In this document: positions 4,703 to 9,041 of the stretch, piece after piece | How the letters are laid out: every line of letters begins with the position of its first letter | Position numbering within the stretch: the first letter of the stretch is position 1 | Origin: Gammaproteobacteria bacterium | GTDB taxonomy: Bacteria; Pseudomonadota; Gammaproteobacteria; Chromatiales; Chromatiaceae | Reading direction: 5' to 3' | Assembly: GCA_019136395.1 (NCBI GenBank) | Contig: JAGVUH010000214.1 | Location: forward strand, 1 to 9,041 | Length of the DNA stretch: 9,041 bases | Made by a program: the position numbers and the translations under genes | Notes under the pieces: model-generated | The model's database searches: none | The model's input: the letters and a program-made list of their open reading frames with translations, nothing else | What the model was told of the DNA's origin: nothing

Positions 4703-5554
4703 GTGTCCCCCCTCATCCTGATCGTGACCCTGGTAAGCCTGCCCATCATCGCCCTCGTGATCGGGGTCCACCACGGGCTCCGGCGGGGCAGGCCTTGGGA
4801 CGGGACCACGCCGGCGGACCATGGCCTGGCGTACCAGGAGGTGCGTATCCCGTCTCGGCGCGACTGCCAACTGGTTGGCTGGTGGCTTCCGATCCCGACT
4901 GCCCGCCAGACCCTGGTGGTCCTTCACGGCTGGGGTAGCAACGCCGAGCGGATGTTACCCCTGGCCAGGCCCTTGCACCGGTCCGGGTACCAGTTGCTGC
5001 TGGTCGATGCCCGCAACCATGGCCAGAGCGATATCGACCGCTTTGCCACCCTCCCCACCTTTGCCGAGGACTTGGACAGTGCCATCAACTGGGTCCAGTC
5101 ACAGCCGGAGGGGCAAGCCACGCGCATCATCCCGCTCGGACATTCCTTTGGCGCCAGCGCGGCCCTGCTCCTCGCCGCGCGGCGTCAGGATCTCGCCGGG
5201 GTCATCGCCCTCGCGCCCTTTGCCCATCCCGACCAGGTGATCCGGCCCTACTTAAGTCAACGCCATGTGCCGACATTCCTCCTCCCCCTGGTTCTGGGGT
5301 ACATTCAGCGAGTGACGGGGCACCGCTTCGATGACGTGGCGCCCCTCAATCATGTCGCCCGCGTCGCCTGCCCGGTCCTCCTGCTGCATGGGGAGGCGGA
5401 TGAGGTGGTGCCGCTGGCGGAGATCGTTCGCCTGGTCGAGCGTTTTCCCCCGGATCGGGTGCAATTTCAGTCCATACCCCATGCCGGCCACCAGGTGGGG
5501 GCCTTGCTGGATGGTCAGTTGCCCGCCGTGCTGAACTTCCTGAACCGCCTTTGA
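4703..5554 (+). CDS. Membrane-anchored alpha/beta hydrolase
   Basis: 283 aa. A serine hydrolase of the alpha/beta fold; substrate unknown (esterase, lipase or peptidase-like). GTG start at 4703 is the first after an in-frame TAG at 4697. Residues 3-22 are a hydrophobic helix followed by basic HHGLRRGR, an N-terminal inner-membrane anchor or uncleaved signal. Oxyanion region HGWGS at 75-79, DARNHGQS at 102-109, nucleophile elbow GHSFG with Ser148, acid Asp233 in LLLHGEADEVVP, and His263 in PHAGH complete the triad. These motifs fit the serine aminopeptidase/monoglyceride-lipase-like (Hydrolase_4, BAAT-type) branch. Divergent from the YkgJ-type gene with only 6 bp between the annotated starts. 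No terminator seen after it. Confidence 0.93.
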   Translation: MSPLILIVTLVSLPIIALVIGVHHGLRRGRPWDGTTPADHGLAYQEVRIPSRRDCQLVGWWLPIPTARQTLVVLHGWGSNAERMLPLARPLHRSGYQLLLVDARNHGQSDIDRFATLPTFAEDLDSAINWVQSQPEGQATRIIPLGHSFGASAALLLAARRQDLAGVIALAPFAHPDQVIRPYLSQRHVPTFLLPLVLGYIQRVTGHRFDDVAPLNHVARVACPVLLLHGEADEVVPLAEIVRLVERFPPDRVQFQSIPHAGHQVGALLDGQLPAVLNFLNRL

Positions 5555-5762
5555 TTTCGCGTAAGTCGGGCTGTCCGGTCCTCTACCGTGAAGCGGTGAC
5601 AAAGGCCAACGTCTGAGTAAATGGGGAACTGGTCGATCAGCGAGATGCCCGCTGCCCAAGCCGGATCATTGCCCTCATCTTCGGTCTGGCGGCATCGCCT
5701 GAACGGGGTGGGGAGCAAAGCAGAATATCACCACAATTGAATGAGTCAGTGAGAATCCAATC

Positions 5763-6881
5763 ATGTCGGTACTGTTTACTCCCTTTCGATTAAAAGACGT
5801 GACCCTGCGCAACCGCATCGCGGTGCCGCCCATGTGCCAGTACAGCGCTGAGGATGGCTACGTCACCACTTGGCACGAGCCGCACTACACCGGGATGGCG
5901 CGGGGGGGCGCCGGCCTGGTCATTGTCGAGGCGACCGCCGTGGCGCCGGAAGGGCGGATCACCCCCGGCTGTCTGGGCCTGTGGGACGATGGCCAGGCCG
6001 AGGGCCTGGCCCGGATCAGCCACGCCATCAAGGCCGCCGGCGCGGTGCCCGGGATTCAGATCGGCCATGCCGGGCGCAAGGGGAGCGCCAATCGTCCCTG
6101 GGAAGGCGACGACCACATCCCCGACGGTGACCCCCGCGGCTGGCAGACCCTTTCGCCTTCGGCCATCGCCTTGGGTGGCCCCCTTCCCAAGGTACCGCGG
6201 GCCATGACCCTGGCTGACATCGAGCGGGTGCGTGGCGCCTTCGTCGCGGCCGCACTCCGCGCCCGTGACGCCGGGTTCGAGTGGCTGGAACTCCACTTCG
6301 CCCATGGCTATCTGGCACAGAGTTTCTTCTCCGTCCATGCCAACCAGCGCACCGATGAGTATGGCGGTGATGCCACCGGCCGCGGCCGCTTCCTGCTGGA
6401 AACCCTGGCGGCAGTGCGCGCGGTCTGGCCGGATAACCGCCCCCTCACCGCCCGCCTTGGCGTCATCGAATATGACGGACGCGACGAGGAAACCCTGGCG
6501 GAGGCCATCGGCCTGACCCGGCGGATGCGCGCGGAGGGGCTTGATCTGCTCAATGTCAGCGTCGGTTTCTCCACGCTGGCGGCCAATCCGCCCTGGGGGC
6601 CGGCCTTCCTGGCGCCCGTCGCCGGCCGTGTCCGGCGTGAGGCGGACTTGCCGGTCGCCGCCGCCTGGTTGATCGACGGACCCCGGATCGCCGAACGGGT
6701 GGTCGCCGAAGGGCTGCTGGACCTGGTGATGATCGGCAAGGCGCACCTGGCCAACCCGCACTATCCCTACGAACTCGCCCGGGCCTTGAACGTCGACCGC
6801 CCCGCCTGGACGACGCTACCCGCACCTTATGCCCACTGGTTGGCCAGCTACGCGGGGCCGAGCACGGGGGAGGCGTTGTGA
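5763..6881 (+). CDS. NADH:flavin oxidoreductase, old yellow enzyme family (XenA/YqjM class)
   Basis: 372 aa, complete. FMN-dependent ene-reductase that uses NAD(P)H to reduce activated C=C bonds and often nitro compounds; cytoplasmic TIM barrel. Thermophilic-like class hallmarks: Cys25 and Tyr27 in PPMCQYS (flavin redox tuning), Gln99 and His102 in IQIGHAGRKGS, the His178/His181 pair in LHFAHGYLAQSFFS (substrate binding), Arg231 in RLGV, Trp302 in AAAWLIDG and the C-terminal PAPYAHWL with Trp359. The last two resemble aromatic residues described for Pseudomonas XenA. The FMN phosphate segment reads MIGKAHLANPHYP: Lys326 stands where most homologues have Arg. ATG follows only a weak SD-like GAGAA. 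Third positions are strongly GC. It stands alone; physiological substrate cannot be told from context. Confidence 0.96.
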   Translation: MSVLFTPFRLKDVTLRNRIAVPPMCQYSAEDGYVTTWHEPHYTGMARGGAGLVIVEATAVAPEGRITPGCLGLWDDGQAEGLARISHAIKAAGAVPGIQIGHAGRKGSANRPWEGDDHIPDGDPRGWQTLSPSAIALGGPLPKVPRAMTLADIERVRGAFVAAALRARDAGFEWLELHFAHGYLAQSFFSVHANQRTDEYGGDATGRGRFLLETLAAVRAVWPDNRPLTARLGVIEYDGRDEETLAEAIGLTRRMRAEGLDLLNVSVGFSTLAANPPWGPAFLAPVAGRVRREADLPVAAAWLIDGPRIAERVVAEGLLDLVMIGKAHLANPHYPYELARALNVDRPAWTTLPAPYAHWLASYAGPSTGEAL

Positions 6882-7063
6882 GGGGATGAAGCGGGAGTGA
6901 GGGGATGGATTGGGCAGGATGACCGGTCCCTCTGAAGTGGGGGAACGGAAACACGAAGGGTATCCTGGGTGCCCTGTTTATCGCAGAGAAGACGGCAAGA
7001 GAAGGCCGTGGTTGGAGGGAAGGGTGATGGGGCGGTGGGTCCCGAGGAGGCTAAACCATTTTA

Positions 7064-7098
7064 AAGGGACACTCGCCAGCGGAGCTGGCGGTGCCCTT
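7064..7098 (-). terminator. Large hairpin between convergent genes, probable terminator
   Basis: Arms at 7064-7080 and 7084-7098 pair as AAGGG, CAC and CGCCAGC with two single-base bulges around a GGA loop. It lies between the convergent old yellow enzyme gene and the PepSY gene, 54 bp beyond the PepSY stop. On the minus strand the stem runs into TTTAAAAT, a weak T run; on the plus strand there is none. It could also be a dispersed palindromic repeat. Upstream of it, TGAGGGGATG is repeated at 6879-6888 and 6898-6907. Confidence 0.5.
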
Positions 7099-7151
7099 CA
7101 CTTCGTCAGGATGGCCCCTGACCGCCTCCAAGGCTCACCCGGTTGGCGGCC

Positions 7152-7502
7152 TTATTTGGCGCTTTCCACTTCCGTCTTGAGGATCTCACCCGTGACGGCA
7201 TCGACGTCGAGTTCGACGCGTTGGCCCTGGGGATTGGTCGCCTCGACCTCGAAGTAGGTTCGCTCCTGTTCGATCTTCTGGAAGTGCCGGTACCCGGCGG
7301 CTTCCAGCTTGTCGAGCACCTGGCGCAGGGTCAGGGTGGCGGGAGCGGGCGTCGTCGCGGCGCTGGCCGCCGGTTCTACGGCCGGCGGCACGGCCGGCGT
7401 GGCGGCCTGCTGCGCGAAGACCGGACCCAGGAGCAGGCTGCCGGCGGCAAGGCTGGCGCCGAGGGTCAGTGACAGGGCAAGGGCGTGGGTTCTGGTCAAC
7501 AT
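7152..7502 (-). CDS. Secreted PepSY-domain protein
   Basis: 116 aa. SD GGAG lies 7 bp before the ATG. Residues 1-30 are a Sec signal peptide (hydrophobic core, cleavage VFA|QQ). An Ala/Pro-rich linker (31-56) leads to one PepSY domain (about 57-110): TLRQVLDKLEAAGYRHFQKI, then RTYFEVEATNPQGQRVELDV, ending DAVTGEILKTE, the family's characteristic D-x-x-TGEI. Such proteins act in the periplasm; proposed roles are peptidase inhibition or signal sensing, and genes are often found near OmpR-type two-component systems. No such system is inside this window, but a PmrA/QseB-like box stands upstream (7576-7592). The next gene upstream on this strand is the P-type ATPase remnant, 272 bp away. Confidence 0.9.
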   Translation of the reverse strand: MLTRTHALALSLTLGASLAAGSLLLGPVFAQQAATPAVPPAVEPAASAATTPAPATLTLRQVLDKLEAAGYRHFQKIEQERTYFEVEATNPQGQRVELDVDAVTGEILKTEVESAK

Positions 7503-7575
7503 GGCGTTTCTCCGGTGATGAGGTTCACATGGTCGGGCATGGTCCCGACGCTGGGGACGACTCTAACGGGGCAAA

Positions 7576-7592
7576 CTTAAGCCCATCTTAAC
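7576..7592 (-). promoter_or_regulatory. PmrA/QseB-like direct-repeat box upstream of the PepSY gene
   Basis: On the plus strand: CTTAAG, five bases, CTTAAC; on the minus strand: GTTAAG, five bases, CTTAAG. This is two TTAA(G/C) half sites with an 11-bp period, the arrangement bound by PmrA/BasR and QseB-type OmpR-family regulators (YTTAA-N6-YTTAA). It is an AT-rich island in GC-rich sequence, about 75-90 bp before the PepSY ATG. Binding is inferred; the regulator is not in the window. Confidence 0.5.
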
Positions 7593-7593
7593 G

Positions 7594-7732
7594 GCCAGGG
7601 TCCCCCGCGCAGGGGGTACATCGAAGACACGGGGCCGGGAGGGGTCGGAGTCTGCCAGGGTCGCCCGCGAAGGGGGTACCGAAGACACGGGGCCGGGAGG
7701 GGTCAGAGTCTGCCAGGGCCATCCGCGCGGGG
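7594..7732. repeat. Tandem repeat, about 60-bp unit, two full copies plus a partial third
   Basis: Copy 1 is 7594-7653 (60 bp), copy 2 is 7654-7711 (58 bp), and a third starts at 7712 (GCCAGGG) and fades after about 20 bp. Copies share GCCAGGGT at the head, a CCGCG..GGGGGTAC core, and GAAGACACGGGGCCGGGAGG followed by GGTC(A/G)GAGTCT. Two bases are missing from copy 2. There is no spacer between units, so it is not a CRISPR. It lies between the ATPase remnant and the PepSY promoter region. Possibly a dispersed intergenic repeat of this genome. Confidence 0.85.
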
Positions 7733-7774
7733 GTGGCCGCCCCTGGGTGGCGGCAATCACCCCCATGCCTGCTC

Positions 7775-9041
7775 CTACCGCCGGGTCCGCTCCCCGGCCC
7801 TTTGGTTGGTCCAGCGGCTGATGAGGGCCTTTTCCCCCTCGACGATCAGCAGCAGCAGGATGCCGGCCACCAGGATGCGCAACCAGGCGCCGGCGTCGAT
7901 GGGGGCGGTGTGGAACAGGGACTGCATCAGGGGCAGGTAGGTGTAACCGATTTGCAGCACCAGCAGGAAGGCGATGGCCTGGAGGGCCAGGGGGTTACCC
8001 AGGAAGCCCGCCCGGTTGAGGATGGAGCCGTGCAGGCGGCGGCAGTTGAAGAGGTAGAACATCTCCGCCACCACCAGGGCGTTGACGGCCACGGCGCGGG
8101 CGACCTCGACCCGGGGCGGGCGGCGCATGATGTCGGGCTCGGGCTTCTCCAGGGCGAAGGCCAGGGAGAGGGTGACGGCGGTGACCATGTTGACCCAGAG
8201 GATCTGCACCGGGGTGATGGGCAGGGTCGTGCCCAGCAGCACCGCGACCAGGACCATGGCGGCCTGGCCGGCGCTCACCGGCAGGACGTAGATGACCGCC
8301 TTGCGCAGGTTGTCGTAGACGGTGCGGCCCTCTTCCACGGCGGCCTCGATGGTGGCGAAGTTGTCGTCCGCTAGCACCATCTCCGCCGCCTCCTTCGCCG
8401 CCTCGGTGCCCTTGTGGCCCATGGCCACGCCGACGTCGGCGCGCTTGAGGGCCGGGGCGTCGTTGACGCCGTCGCCGGTCATGGCCACCACCTCGCCATT
8501 GGCCTGGAGGGCCTGGACCAGGCGCAGCTTGTGCTCCGGGCTGGCGCGGGCGAAGACGTCGGTGTGGGCCACGGCCTCTCGCAGGGCCTGGTCGTCCAGT
8601 TCCTCCAGCTCGGCGCCGGTGAGGACCCCGCGGGCGCCACTGGCCGGGAACCGGGCCAGGTCGGTGGCAGCGGCCCCCCCCCGTGGGTGAGTGGCCGGGT
8701 TGAGGGGGGCGGAGGATGCGCTATCCCGATCAGGTCTGCCCGGGCCGGGTGGCGTGCCCCGTGGGTCAGCCGTGCCGGGGCTCATGCCCGTGCCAATCCC
8801 CATGGCCGCGCCTGGCCACCGCCAGGATGGCCTCCTCGCGGGGCGGGTCCATGATGCCCGCCAGGCCAAGGAGGGTCAGCCCGCCCTCCAGGTCGGCGAA
8901 GTCCAGTTCCCGCTGGCCATTGGGCAAGGGGGCGAAGGCCAGGGCCAGGACGCGCTGGCCGTCCCGGGCCAGGGCCTCCATCCGTTCCTGCCACCAGGCG
9001 CGGCGCAGGGGCTGATCCTCCCCTGACTGGCGCTGGCGGGC
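7775..9041 (-). pseudogene. Cation-transporting P-type ATPase, disrupted in the P domain (5' end outside window)
   Basis: Family: ATP-driven inner-membrane cation pump of the P2-like group. The upstream piece (9041 to about 8813) reads RRAWWQERMEALARDGQRVL and [19 protein letters not shown], the end of the nucleotide domain and start of the P-domain return, then falls out of homology and stops at 8766. The downstream piece, in another frame, resumes near 8629 with [50 protein letters not shown] (the Mg-binding TGDGxNDxP loop) and about five C-terminal membrane helices ([30 protein letters not shown], two more, and [14 protein letters not shown]). About 150-180 bp between the pieces, Pro/Gly/Arg-rich, replace the stretch that should encode the KMITGDH hinge. 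The phosphorylated DKTGT lies outside. Compared with the SERCA TM5/TM6 motif, the calcium ligands N768, E771 and D800 correspond to S, Q and A, so calcium is unlikely. Non-functional as read, unless this is an assembly error. Confidence 0.82.

Noticed and set aside
4697..4927. Upstream 77 residues of the open frame of the YkgJ-type gene
   Set aside because: Lies wholly opposite the hydrolase start region, low complexity, no family match.
5515..5718. Minus ORF of 67 aa after the hydrolase
   Set aside because: TTG start, no SD, overlaps the hydrolase 3' end; nothing recognisable. The 208-bp gap between hydrolase and old yellow enzyme holds no other clear feature.
5790..6761. Long minus ORF (323 aa) inside the old yellow enzyme gene
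   Set aside because: Antisense shadow caused by high GC; the plus strand has the full, motif-complete enzyme.
7594..7732. CRISPR array
   Set aside because: Units abut without unique spacers and are too long for a CRISPR repeat.
7563..7766. Minus ORF translating the tandem repeat
   Set aside because: Its Pro/Ser/Arg pattern only mirrors the DNA repeat; the units differ by two bases, so the frame is not conserved between copies.
7733..8374. Plus ORF of 213 aa, Gln/Gly/Asp-rich
   Set aside because: Antisense of the ATPase membrane region; composition is typical of a shadow frame.

Overview
The window looks like chromosomal DNA of a GC-rich gammaproteobacterium. Purple-sulfur-like Chromatiales are one possibility, but this is inferred from gene content and composition, not proven. 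Housekeeping sequence lies on the left (type III pantothenate kinase and a tRNA-Thr(UGU) with encoded CCA). Metabolic and transport genes lie on the right (alpha/beta hydrolase, XenA-like old yellow enzyme, PepSY protein, P-type ATPase). Between about 803 and 4080 is an accessory stretch of small, poorly recognisable or decayed genes.

Layout. 2-616: 3' part of coaX, cut by the left edge. 679-842: promoter, tRNA-Thr(UGU) and a strong terminator. 843-1415: no convincing gene, but overlapping inverted and direct repeats and one weak minus ORF. 1416-2006 (+): an unusual AT-richer lipoprotein that joins a TPR-like helical segment to a type II secretion GspG-type globular domain. 2119-2565 (-): an exported small protein with two copies of a Cys/Arg-His/Asn-Glu repeat, with its own -10, SD and terminator. 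2653-4003 (-): a leftward cluster of a hypothetical 86-aa gene, an antitoxin, a RelE-type toxin and a badly decayed gene, closed by a terminator. 4085-4696 (-): a CxxxCxxCC (YkgJ-type) metal-binding protein, back to back with 4703-5554 (+), a membrane-anchored alpha/beta hydrolase. 5763-6881 (+): an old yellow enzyme. 7152-7502 (-): a secreted PepSY protein behind a PmrA/QseB-like direct-repeat box. 7594-7732: an approximately 60-bp tandem repeat. 7775-9041 (-): a P-type ATPase whose reading frame and part of the P domain are disrupted.

How it fits together. In many gammaproteobacteria the coaX or coaA region is followed by the tRNA cluster Thr-Tyr-Gly-Thr and then tuf. Here tRNA-Thr(UGU) stands alone and is followed by accessory DNA carrying a toxin-antitoxin pair and pseudogenes. 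The simplest reading is an old insertion at the tRNA 3' end that has since decayed. No integrase is visible in this window. The most unusual intact gene is the GspG-domain lipoprotein. The most informative broken gene is the P-type ATPase, which has lost the region that should hold its hinge motif.
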